This document shows, in pieces, positions 44,253-51,821 of a stretch of 64,000 nt of DNA. Under the pieces are notes generated by a model. It had not been told where the DNA came from. It saw only the letters and a program-made list of their open reading frames with translations, and did not search any database. A program made the position numbers and the translations under genes. The stretch is from Chersky-840 sp963794615 (GTDB taxonomy: Bacteria > Actinomycetota > Acidimicrobiia > Acidimicrobiales > UBA8190), in NCBI GenBank assembly GCA_963794615.1, contig CAWCEP010000008.1, positions 1 to 64,000 on the forward strand, in the 5' to 3' direction. Each line of letters opens with the position of its first letter. The first letter of the stretch is position 1.

Positions 44253-44423
44253 ATGGGTCTCATTCTGTTGGTACTGGTGTTGGCATTGCTGTTCGGAGGA
44301 CTGGGGTTCGCCGTCCACGCGCTTTGGGTCGTCGCCGTCATCGTGTTCATCGCCTGGCTGATCGGCTTCGGTGTGGCCCGTGGCGAGGGCGCCGGTGGCA
44401 GAGCGCGCTGGTACCGCTGGTAA
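44253..44423 (+). CDS. Small hydrophobic membrane protein
   Basis: A 56-residue protein: MGLILLVLVLALLFGGLGFA, VHALWVVAVIVFIAWLIGFG and ARGEGAGGRARWYRW. It has two hydrophobic helices with a glycine-rich turn and a basic, Trp-containing tail. Short proteins of this kind, annotated as hydrophobic protein, are conserved in actinobacteria. A weak GGAG precedes the ATG. It is followed 70 bases downstream by the YtxH-like gene and probably shares its promoter. Confidence 0.75.
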   Translation: MGLILLVLVLALLFGGLGFAVHALWVVAVIVFIAWLIGFGVARGEGAGGRARWYRW

Positions 44424-44493
44424 GCCACCGTGGCGTTCACCGAAATGGCGCCGAGACGACCGCGATCAAAAATCATGAACGGGAGGCTGAGGC

Positions 44494-44823
44494 ATGCGAA
44501 ATGTCTGGAAGGGATTGGTAGTCGGTGGGTTGACGGGGGTGACGGCAGGTGTCGTCCTCGACTCGATCAACCGCGCCTCGAAGAAGGCGGCTGAGCTCGG
44601 CGCTCAGGTTCGTGCCCACGCCCCCGACGCTGGTCGCGACGCGGGACACTGGGTCCAGTCATTGACCGAGAAGGCGGGCGACTGGATCCACGATGCCGAC
44701 GTTCCCGAACACGTGCGCGACGTCGCCCACAAGGTCAAGGAGTCAGACACCGTGCACCGGATGGCCGACGCCGGGAGCGACGCTGTCAGCGCGGCCAAAG
44801 AAGCAGCGTCGCGGCCCGGTTGA
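44494..44823 (+). CDS. YtxH-like small protein
   Basis: A 109-residue protein with ATG 44494 after GGGAGGCTGAGGC. MRNVWKGLVVGGLTGVTAGV is a glycine-zipper-like N-terminal helix and the rest is an amphipathic helical tail (SKKAAELGAQVRAHAPDAG, HVRDVAHKVKESDTVHRMAD, SAAKEAASRPG). This resembles YtxH/general-stress proteins and LEA-like helices of SigB regulons. It ends two bases before the convergent SpoIIE-type phosphatase gene. The function is unknown; membrane attachment through the N-terminal helix is likely. Confidence 0.72.
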   Translation: MRNVWKGLVVGGLTGVTAGVVLDSINRASKKAAELGAQVRAHAPDAGRDAGHWVQSLTEKAGDWIHDADVPEHVRDVAHKVKESDTVHRMADAGSDAVSAAKEAASRPG

Positions 44824-44825
44824 CC

Positions 44826-47468
44826 TCAGGGGTCTTCGGGGCGGGCCAGGGCGACCACCGCAATGTCGTCGTCGTGATGGAGCTCGTCGAGCACCATCTC
44901 CCTCAGGACCTGATCACAGAGCTCCTCGGGGATCCTCAGCCCGCGTGCGGCTCGCTCCAGCTTCCCCGCTCCGTCTTCGAAGCTGCGGCGGCGACTCTCT
45001 ACGAGGCCATCGGTGAAGAAGAGCAGGGCCGCGCCCCTCTCCAAGGTGCCTTGCCATTCTTCGATCGGAGAACGAGGCGCACCTAGCGGTGTGGTCGGCT
45101 TCACATCCAAGAACCTCGTGGTGGCGCCGGTGATGAGAAGAGGAGGCGGGTGTCCCGCGGACGCGATACGGAGGACACCGCTGCGCGCGTCGGCGTGGGC
45201 GATGAGAAGGGTCGCCATGCGTTCGAGCTCCAAATTGTCCCAACCTCGGCGAAGCATGTCGATGAAATGCCGGGGCCCGGTGGCCTGACTGGCGAGGACC
45301 CGGACGGCGGTCCGGACCTTTCCCATGATGGCGGCTGCCGCCATGTCGTGGCCGGCGACGTCTCCGATCACGATGGTGACCGTGTCGGGGTCGCCCCCGA
45401 TGACATCGTAGAAGTCCCCGCCGACGTCGCTGTCGAGCGTGGCCGGTAGATAGCGGACCGCGATGGCAAGACCGGGCACGTCGGGGACGTGGTCCGGGAG
45501 CAGGCTCGCCTGCAGGGTCTGCGCCGCGTGACGAGCGACATCGTGGCGGTGGGCCGCGGCCACCACTTGCGCCACACACGAGGTGAAGTCTTCGGCCAAG
45601 GCAAGATCGTCAGGCCCGAACCGGCGCCCCGATCCCGCCGACACCAGCGTGATCGAACCCAGGATCCGATTCTCTGCCACCAGGGGGACGGTCATGTAGC
45701 TCGTGAAGCTGAGCCTCTTCAGCAGGTCGAAGTGGTGGTCGTCCCAGGTCGTCCGGTGGAGAAAGTCGTCCGACATCGTGGCGGACCACCGCACCCGCCC
45801 GGTTTGCATGACCTCGATGCTCGGATGGGCCCCGGCGGGATCGGGCGCGTAGCTCGAGCCGAGCTCGTCGACGAGAGGTTGCATGGTGGGATCGGCGTGC
45901 TGCGCCGCCATCCGCACAACTCGGCTGTCCCACGTAAGGGTGTCGACCAGACACAAGTCGGCCAGGGTGGGAACCGCCACCGCCGCCAATCGCTCCAGCG
46001 TCTCGGCGTACCCGTCGGCTTGCGCCACGATCTCGGACGCCTCCAACAAGAAGGCCTGGTGATCGTGGCGAACGCGCAGCTCGTCCATCGCCACCCGCTG
46101 CTCGGCCGCCTGGACGCGCTGCTTCGTCTCGTCTCTCAGGTACCACACCCGCCCGAGGACGGCGTCACGACGATCGACGATCGGCGTGGAGTTGCACGTG
46201 ATGACCCTGCCGTCGCGCAAATCGCATTCGAATGCCAGGTGATCGAGCGGTCTGCGCCGGCTCACGACGAGGTTCCGGGACAAGGCGTCGGGGTCGGCCG
46301 CCAGTTCCAAGCAGTGTGACAGCAGCTCATCGGCCTTCGCTCCCACCTGCATCGCACTCTCGGTCAGGCCCAGCAAGTCGCAGAAGCGACGGTTGAAGGT
46401 CAGGATCCGGTTCCCCCTCGATACCGCGCACACACCTTCGTCGGAGCTCTCGACCACGAATTTCGTGACCTCGACCAGGAATTCCATGGCTCGGCGGGCG
46501 TCTCTCTCGGCGTCGAGGATCCGGGCCTGCTCGAGAGCCAGGGCGCACTGGCGACCCACGATGCCGAGCAAGGACACCTCGGCCTCGCCGAACCGGCGAT
46601 CCAGGCGCCAGGCGAAGACGATCACCCCGATGGCGATGTCTTTGATCAACAACGGGACGAGGGCCCAGGCCTGATGGTCGGTGGAGGAATCGGCGAAATC
46701 GGGGTACTGGCTGTCCCGCTCGTCTTTCGATTCCCACAGCATGATTTCCCGAGCACGCAGGGCATCACAGTGGGGCAGGTGCGCATCGAGAGAAGCCGGT
46801 TGTTGCAGGCGCGACAGCGTCACGTCGCTCAGCCCGGTCGCAGCCATGGGTGACAGGGCGGCGGTTCTCGGGTCCACCGCCGACAGCACGGCCGCCGAGG
46901 CACCGACCGCCTCTGCCGCGCTCTTCAGCGACACCTCGGTGACATCGGCCACGGTGCGGCCGTCGGACAACGCCTCGGTCACCTTTTGCAGAAGCTCGAG
47001 CTGCGCGGCGGCGGAGGAGGCGGCCGTCACCGCTCCATGGACTTCGGTTGTCTCGGTGACGAGGACGACGACCCCGAGTACCGTCCCCGAGGCGCTGTCG
47101 AGGCGGTGCAGCGACGAGATGAAGGACCGCTCGGCATGGGGACCACCGACGGTCCGCCGTGTTTCGGCATTGAGCACCGGCGTACCGGACTCAAGGACTT
47201 CTTCGATGCGCAGGCGCACTTCGCCCCCAAGGGGCGCGGGGAGCACGTCCTCGACTGCTCTTCCGACGATGCTGCCGGCCTCCGACCCGTACAGCGCGGC
47301 CAGACCGGGGCTCACGAGGAGGAATCGGAGGTCGGTGTCGATGACGGCGACACCGCAGGGTCCCCGGTCCACGATGGCACCGAGGGCGGCGGCCGCCTCG
47401 GGATAGAGCCAACGAAGATCCGAGCTGACACCGGATGAGATCTCGTCAGGCAGTTCCATCTGACTCAT
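44826..47468 (-). CDS. SpoIIE/RsbU-type PP2C phosphatase with PAS and GAF domains
   Basis: An 880-residue cytoplasmic sensor phosphatase predicted to dephosphorylate a STAS anti-anti-sigma factor. Domains in order: PAS (about 25-140), GAF (about 155-320), a second PAS (about 330-450), a short helix, GAF (about 480-645), and the PP2C phosphatase (about 660-875). Metal-binding motifs are VGGDFYDVIGG, IVIGDVAGHDMAAAAIMGKV, SAGHPPPLLI, LLFFTDGLVESRRR and HHDDDIAVVAL. All metal-ligating aspartates appear intact. It is convergent with the YtxH-like gene and lies beside HATPase and STAS genes, so it is the likely input module of the stress-sigma pathway. Confidence 0.92.
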   Translation of the reverse strand: MSQMELPDEISSGVSSDLRWLYPEAAAALGAIVDRGPCGVAVIDTDLRFLLVSPGLAALYGSEAGSIVGRAVEDVLPAPLGGEVRLRIEEVLESGTPVLNAETRRTVGGPHAERSFISSLHRLDSASGTVLGVVVLVTETTEVHGAVTAASSAAAQLELLQKVTEALSDGRTVADVTEVSLKSAAEAVGASAAVLSAVDPRTAALSPMAATGLSDVTLSRLQQPASLDAHLPHCDALRAREIMLWESKDERDSQYPDFADSSTDHQAWALVPLLIKDIAIGVIVFAWRLDRRFGEAEVSLLGIVGRQCALALEQARILDAERDARRAMEFLVEVTKFVVESSDEGVCAVSRGNRILTFNRRFCDLLGLTESAMQVGAKADELLSHCLELAADPDALSRNLVVSRRRPLDHLAFECDLRDGRVITCNSTPIVDRRDAVLGRVWYLRDETKQRVQAAEQRVAMDELRVRHDHQAFLLEASEIVAQADGYAETLERLAAVAVPTLADLCLVDTLTWDSRVVRMAAQHADPTMQPLVDELGSSYAPDPAGAHPSIEVMQTGRVRWSATMSDDFLHRTTWDDHHFDLLKRLSFTSYMTVPLVAENRILGSITLVSAGSGRRFGPDDLALAEDFTSCVAQVVAAAHRHDVARHAAQTLQASLLPDHVPDVPGLAIAVRYLPATLDSDVGGDFYDVIGGDPDTVTIVIGDVAGHDMAAAAIMGKVRTAVRVLASQATGPRHFIDMLRRGWDNLELERMATLLIAHADARSGVLRIASAGHPPPLLITGATTRFLDVKPTTPLGAPRSPIEEWQGTLERGAALLFFTDGLVESRRRSFEDGAGKLERAARGLRIPEELCDQVLREMVLDELHHDDDIAVVALARPEDP

Positions 47469-47665
47469 CGCCGGGGCCTCTCCCGAGCCTGGGGGGTCAA
47501 ACCGATTGCGGGAATCTCAAGGTACCGAATTCGATTGTCCTGGCCAAGAGGGCACCTGTCAAACGGACCCGTCCATGCGAGCCTGCTCGGGTGGACGGCC
47601 ACGACGAGACCGACGTCGACGGGCACCGGAGTGCGTGGTGCGAGTGGGGCGGATGAGCCCGTCGC

Positions 47666-48025
47666 CTACGGGGTGAGTGGGATCTCGGTCGTATCGATCT
47701 CGAACCAGACCGTCTTGCCGCCGTCGTCGATGTCCGTCCCCCAATGTGTCGAGAGCGAGTCGACGAGCGCCAAACCCCAACCTCCCACGCTCAGGCCGTG
47801 TCGAGTCCTCGGAATCGGCGGACGCGGGTCGGCGTCGGCTACCGCGATGCGAAGACACCGGTGGTCGAACGAAAGAGCCAGCCTCAGGCCGGTACGGGCA
47901 TGGCGCACACCGTTGCTCACGAGCTCGGTCACCAGCAGCGTGACCGTGTCGGCGAGGGAGGAGAGCCCCCATTCGCGGAGCGCTGCGACCGAGAAACGAC
48001 GAGCTTCAGCAGCACTGGCGGGCAC
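47666..48025 (-). CDS. RsbW-like HATPase (anti-sigma kinase family)
   Basis: A 119-residue GHKL-type ATPase. The N box is LLVTELVSNGVRHARTG and the G boxes are VADADPRPPIP and SVGGWGLALVDSLSTHWG. Proteins of this type phosphorylate a STAS antagonist and hold a sigma factor. GTG 48025 is the only usable start in an open frame that begins after a TAG further upstream; no good ribosome site is seen, and the family often starts a few residues earlier. It is divergent from the STAS gene at 48226, which may be its partner. Confidence 0.88.
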   Translation of the reverse strand: MPASAAEARRFSVAALREWGLSSLADTVTLLVTELVSNGVRHARTGLRLALSFDHRCLRIAVADADPRPPIPRTRHGLSVGGWGLALVDSLSTHWGTDIDDGGKTVWFEIDTTEIPLTP

Positions 48026-48225
48026 GGCCGGCAGTTGGATCGCACATTCGATGCCTGTTACCTACCCCGTTGTCGAAATGTCATGCCTCCGGTGCCGATC
48101 CGGGTCGAGGCTCGCCCGGTTGGGCATAGATCCGCCGTGGGCCGGCGTGAATGCCAAGATGGCCACACCGACGTCGCCATGAGGACGGGGGCGGGGTCGG
48201 CCCGACGAGAACGAGGGAGGAATCA

Positions 48226-48597
48226 GTGGTCGAGCCCCGGCTGAGCGTCATGATGGACTCGACGCCCACCGCTGCCGACGCATGGCGGGTCGTCAGGGTC
48301 ACCGGCGAGATCGACATCCAGAGCTCCCCGATCTTGGACGAACACCTGAAGAAGGCCCAGGCGGAGGGGGCTTGGTCGATCGTGGTCGATCTCAGCGGGG
48401 TGTCCTTTCTCGACTCGACGGGGTTGAGCGTGCTCGTCGCCGCACTCAAGCGGGGCCAGGATGGGGATGGGGCCGGGGGCGTACGACTCACGTCGCCACG
48501 TCCGAACGTCCGCAGGGTGCTCGAGGTCACGGGGTTGGCCGAGGTCTTCCATCTCGAGCCCTCCGCCTTGGACCCGGACCGATCAGCGGCGGATTGA
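48226..48597 (+). CDS. STAS-domain anti-anti-sigma factor
   Basis: A 123-residue STAS protein. GTG 48226 is chosen because GGAGGAATCA precedes it. The phosphorylation loop is VVDLSGVSFLDSTGLSVLVA (DSTG, with the phosphorylatable serine), after WRVVRVTGEIDIQSSPILDE and before RPNVRRVLEVTGLAEVFHLE. When unphosphorylated it would bind the RsbW-like kinase and free the sigma factor. Its divergent neighbour is that kinase. A SigB/SigF-type promoter overlaps its stop codon and serves the next gene. Confidence 0.92.
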   Translation: MVEPRLSVMMDSTPTAADAWRVVRVTGEIDIQSSPILDEHLKKAQAEGAWSIVVDLSGVSFLDSTGLSVLVAALKRGQDGDGAGGVRLTSPRPNVRRVLEVTGLAEVFHLEPSALDPDRSAAD

Positions 48598-48616
48598 CGG
48601 CTACGGCTTTGGGGTA
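48592..48616 (+). promoter_or_regulatory. SigB/SigF-type promoter for the small acidic protein gene
   Basis: GATTG (48592-48596), 15-base spacer, GGGTA (48612-48616), 73 bases before the ATG at 48690. It has the same GATTG/15/GGGTA form as the promoter at 44177. Confidence 0.5.
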
Positions 48617-48689
48617 GGACTTTGTTGGGCCTGCGGGCGCACTGTTCATGAGTGTCGAAGTCGAGCTGTCGAGCCGGGGGAATGATCCG

Positions 48690-48896
48690 ATGGAGGATGA
48701 GCACACGCAGGTTTCCGACGCCACCCGGGAGGCCGAAACCGAGGAGGCCGACGCGCCGCACCGTGCCGACCGTCCGCCGACAGCCGCGGAGGAGGAAGCC
48801 GTCGAAGGGCGCCCCGTCGATCCCGACGTCCGTGCCCATTACCGCGAGATGACGGCGCTCGGCGCCGAGGACGTCGGCGAGGGACGCATTCCCTGA
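48690..48896 (+). CDS. Small acidic conserved actinobacterial protein
   Basis: A 68-residue acidic protein (EDEHTQVSDATREAETEEAD, RPPTAAEEEAVEGRPVDPDV, HYREMTALGAEDVGEGRIP). The C-terminal pattern of RPPTxxEE followed by HYxEMxxLGA and a final GEGxI is one I recall from small uncharacterised actinobacterial proteins. It is largely disordered with a helical end. An upstream start at 48648 would add 14 residues. It is likely induced by the stress sigma factor through the promoter at 48592. The function is unknown. Confidence 0.68.
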   Translation: MEDEHTQVSDATREAETEEADAPHRADRPPTAAEEEAVEGRPVDPDVRAHYREMTALGAEDVGEGRIP

Positions 48897-49168
48897 CCCG
48901 GTTTCCGAGATCGTGTTTGGCGTTCCGCCGACGTGGGCATAGGTGGAATCATCCGTACGCGGCCCCATCTCATGTCGTCCACCCTCGGCCTCTCACAGGC
49001 ATCCGGAACCCGCCCTCTCACAGGGGATTGCCCCAGCCGGCTCGGGGCTGCATCATGAAGCACCCCGCTGACCTGGGACGATATGATTCGGCGCCATTGG
49101 AAGATGGGTGAGTCGATGAGAACGGTCGAGGAGCGGGGCAGGGCCGGCCGGCGCCCCCGGGCCGAGCC

Positions 49169-50195
49169 ATGACCTCCGCCGCGCTCGGCGGACGCCCGGT
49201 CGGCGGCACCGTTCCGACACGAGGCGTTCTTCTATGCCGGCGAGGGCCAATTCGTCGAGGGCACCTCGGCCTTCATCCGGGATGCCCTCGAGGCCGACGA
49301 GCCCGTTCTCGTGGTCGTGAGCGCCAGGAAGATCGATCTCCTCGGGAGAGCGCTCGGGGCGGACGCCCGAGAAGTGCGATTCGCCGACATGGATGACGTT
49401 GGCCTCAACCCGGCTCGGATCATCCCGGCCTGGGCCGATTTCGTCGCCGAGTACGCGGGACGCCCGGTGAGTGGGATCGGCGAACCGATCTGGGCGGCCC
49501 GCAGCCCGGCGGAGCTGGTGGAGTGCCAACGTCACGAGTCCCTGCTCAATGTGGCCTTCGTCGAGAGCGCCGGGTTCTCCCTGCTGTGCCCGTACGACAC
49601 CGAGGCGCTCGGCCCCGACGTCGTCGACGAGGCCCGCCACAGCCACCCCTTCTTGAAGGGGGACGGTGCGGGCCTGAGCGCCGCCTACCCCGGTCCCGAC
49701 GAGCTGGCCCGACCCTTCTCGACGCCACTTCCGGATCCTCCCGCCTCGGCCACCCACGTCGCCTACGGGGCCGGGTCGTTGCCGGCCCTGCGGGCACTGG
49801 CCCGGCGCCGAGCCGGCCAGGCGGGCTTCGACGACGCCCAGGCCGCCGATGTGGTGAGCGCCGTCAACGAGCTCGCGTCGAACACCCTGCGCCACGCGGG
49901 CGGGCGGGGCGAGTTCCGGATCTGGCAAAGCGGCGACGCCCTCGTGTGCGAGATCGCTGACGACGGTCGCATCGACGACCCCTTGGTGGGTCGGAGGCGG
50001 CCCGAAATCGATGCATCGTCGGGCCGAGGTCTGTGGATGGTCAACCAGCTGTGCGAGCTCGTGCAGGTGAGGTCCACGGCCACGGGCACCACGGTGCGAA
50101 TGCATTTTCGGAGGGCCAAGTTGACCAGATCGGGATTGAGTTCGAGCCAGCCGGGGAATATCACCCACGGCACAGGGAAAGGTGGTGGGCCGTGA
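49169..50195 (+). CDS. MEDS-domain / HATPase fusion (anti-sigma regulator), probable frameshift near start
   Basis: The protein joins an N-terminal MEDS (methanogen/methylotroph DcmR sensory) domain to a C-terminal GHKL ATPase. MEDS features are FRHEAFFYAGEGQFVEGTSA, VLVVVSARKIDLLGRALG and AEYAGRPVSGIGEPIWAARS. The kinase part has VVSAVNELASNTLRHAGG (N box), CEIADDGRIDDP and SSGRGLWMVNQLCELVQVRS. The conserved FRHEAFFY frame has no start codon; ATG 49169 is in another frame (MTSAALGGRPVGG), so an indel near 49200 is needed. A short frame at 49116-49172 overlaps it (ATGA). The stop overlaps the STAS start, making this the first gene of the sigma operon. Confidence 0.82.
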
Positions 50196-50539
50196 CCAAC
50201 GACGCGTTTTTTGAGGTGACGGACTCCGAGCGGCCCGGCGTGGCGGTGCTCGACGTCCGAGGCGAGATCGACGTCGCCACGTCGCCGGAGCTCCAAGAGA
50301 TCCTCGTGGAGCTGATCGGCCGCGGCCCCGAGCTCCTCATCGTCAATTTGACCGATGTCTCGTTCATCGACTCGACGGGGCTGGGCGTCCTGGTGGGTGC
50401 GGTCAGGGACGTCCGAGCCGGTGGCGGAGACCTCCGTCTCGTGGTCACCGAACCGCACATCATGAAACTTCTCGAGCTGACGGGCCTCGATGAGGTGTTC
50501 AGTGTCGTGTCGAACGCGAGCGACGCGGTGCGGCCATGA
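50192..50539 (+). CDS. STAS-domain anti-anti-sigma factor
   Basis: A 115-residue STAS protein starting at GTG 50192 after AGGTGGTGGGCC. It carries VAVLDVRGEIDVATSPELQE, the phospho-loop VNLTDVSFIDSTGLGVLVGA (DSTG) and EPHIMKLLELTGLDEVFSVV. It lies between the MEDS-ATPase and the second ATPase, overlapping both (four bases each), so it is made in step with them. It would be the switch protein controlled by phosphorylation. It is closely similar to the STAS protein at 48226 but has a shorter N-terminus. Confidence 0.93.
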   Translation: MTNDAFFEVTDSERPGVAVLDVRGEIDVATSPELQEILVELIGRGPELLIVNLTDVSFIDSTGLGVLVGAVRDVRAGGGDLRLVVTEPHIMKLLELTGLDEVFSVVSNASDAVRP

Positions 50540-50991
50540 TGAACGCCCAGCCCGGCCGCGCTTCTGTCGAGGTCAACGACGTACACCGTGTCGAACTGTC
50601 GATTCCCGCTGACCCCCAAATGCTGTTCTTGGCCCGTATGACCGCAGCCGCGGTCGCCGCGCGCGCCGACTTGAACTACGAGCAGGTCGAGGACCTGCGC
50701 CTGGCCATCGACGAGCTCTGCATCGGCCTGCTCAACCTGGGCGCCTGCGCCGGGCAGATCGCCCTGCTCTTCCAGTGGGACTCCGAAGGAACGCTCGACG
50801 TCGTGGGAACCCTCGTACCCGACGGCGAGCCCTCGGCCAACGGCACCACACCCGGGACGACCGGTCCCGCCCTGTCGATAGAGCTGTCGCAACGGATCCT
50901 CGATTCGCTGGTGGACGACCACGGCGCCGATGCCATCGGTGGGGTCCACCGGGCGTGGCTACGGGTCCGTCGCCAGGAGCTCTCGGTGTGA
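50536..50991 (+). CDS. Degenerate RsbW-like HATPase
   Basis: A 151-residue member of the anti-sigma ATPase family: VELSIPADPQMLFLARMTAA, then NYEQVEDLRLAIDELCIGLL. The N-box asparagine and histidine are replaced (DELCIGLLNLGA), and the glycine-rich ATP lid is absent; the C-terminus is LSIELSQRILDSLVDDHGAD then IGGVHRAWLRVRRQ. It is therefore probably a non-catalytic binding partner, perhaps the sigma-binding subunit, with the kinase activity supplied by the MEDS-ATPase. ATG 50536 overlaps the STAS stop and its stop overlaps the sigma-factor start (TGATG). Confidence 0.8.
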   Translation: MMNAQPGRASVEVNDVHRVELSIPADPQMLFLARMTAAAVAARADLNYEQVEDLRLAIDELCIGLLNLGACAGQIALLFQWDSEGTLDVVGTLVPDGEPSANGTTPGTTGPALSIELSQRILDSLVDDHGADAIGGVHRAWLRVRRQELSV

Positions 50992-51746
50992 TGCCAATTG
51001 ACGCTCGTCCCCGCCACGAGCTCAGGGAGATGTTCTCCGAGCTGGCCCAGAGTGGGGACCCGGAGCTGCGTGCGCAGCTCGTCGAGGCCCACATCGGGCT
51101 GGCCCATCACCTGGCGCGCAAGTTCGTCTACCGCGGCGAACCCTACGACGACCTGGTGCAGGTGGGCTCTCTCGCCCTGATCAAAGCGGTCGACCGCTTC
51201 GATCCCGACCGGGGCGTCGAATTCACGACGTTCGCGAGCAAGACGATCCTCGGGGAACTCAAGCGTCATTTCCGGGACAAGGGCTGGGCCATCCGCGCCC
51301 CTCGTCGCCTCCAGGAGCTCTACCTCGAGCTCAACCACTCCGTCGCCTCACTGTCCCAGGAGCTCGGTCGGTCGCCGACGATCGCCGAGTTGGCGGCCGA
51401 CACGGGTGCCCCCGAGGAACAAGTGCTCGAGGCGATGGAGGCCGGACTGTCCTACCGGTCGAAGTCACTCGACAGCACGGACTCCGACGACGAGGGCCTC
51501 GGGTCACGGCTCGGATCCGAAGCCCAGGGCATGGGCACCATCGAACTGCGCGCCACGCTCGAGCCCTATGTCCGGGATCTGCCCGAACGCGAGCAGGCCA
51601 TCCTCAGGCTGCGATTCGTCGCCGGCCTGACACAGTCCGAGATCGCGTCGAAATTGGGGATCAGTCAGATGCACGTGTCGCGACTGCTGGCGCACAGCTT
51701 GACGACGCTGCGCGCCCGGTGCGGCGAGATCGACGAGCTCCCCTAG
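50991..51746 (+). CDS. SigB/SigF/SigG-type RNA polymerase sigma factor
   Basis: A 251-residue group 3 sigma factor. Region 2 has AHHLARKFVYRGEPYDDLVQ and RFDPDRGVEFTTFASKTILG with ELKRHFRDKGWAIRAPRRLQ, the hallmark of the SigB/F/G family. Region 3 (LSQELGRSPTIAELAADTG) and region 4 (VRDLPEREQAILRLRFVAGL, TQSEIASKLGISQMHVSRLL) are complete. The ATG overlaps the preceding stop, so the sigma factor is produced with its regulators. The GGGTA-type promoters in this island (41.1-48.6 kb) match the specificity of this family. Confidence 0.95.
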   Translation: MPIDARPRHELREMFSELAQSGDPELRAQLVEAHIGLAHHLARKFVYRGEPYDDLVQVGSLALIKAVDRFDPDRGVEFTTFASKTILGELKRHFRDKGWAIRAPRRLQELYLELNHSVASLSQELGRSPTIAELAADTGAPEEQVLEAMEAGLSYRSKSLDSTDSDDEGLGSRLGSEAQGMGTIELRATLEPYVRDLPEREQAILRLRFVAGLTQSEIASKLGISQMHVSRLLAHSLTTLRARCGEIDELP

Positions 51747-51821
51747 GCGTTCTCCACCATCGATGTCGCCGGGTCCGGGTCGGGCTCCCGAGCGCGTCGA
51801 GGTGACCCCTACTATTCGGGG

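Noticed and set aside
44160..44253. GTTG at 44172 as the -35 of the 44197 GGGTA box
   Set aside because: The spacer would be 21 bases, too long; GATTG at 44177 fits better.
48026..48080. GGGGTAGG upstream of the RsbW-like gene as a SigB-type -10
   Set aside because: No G-TT-type -35 box lies 15-17 bases upstream of it.
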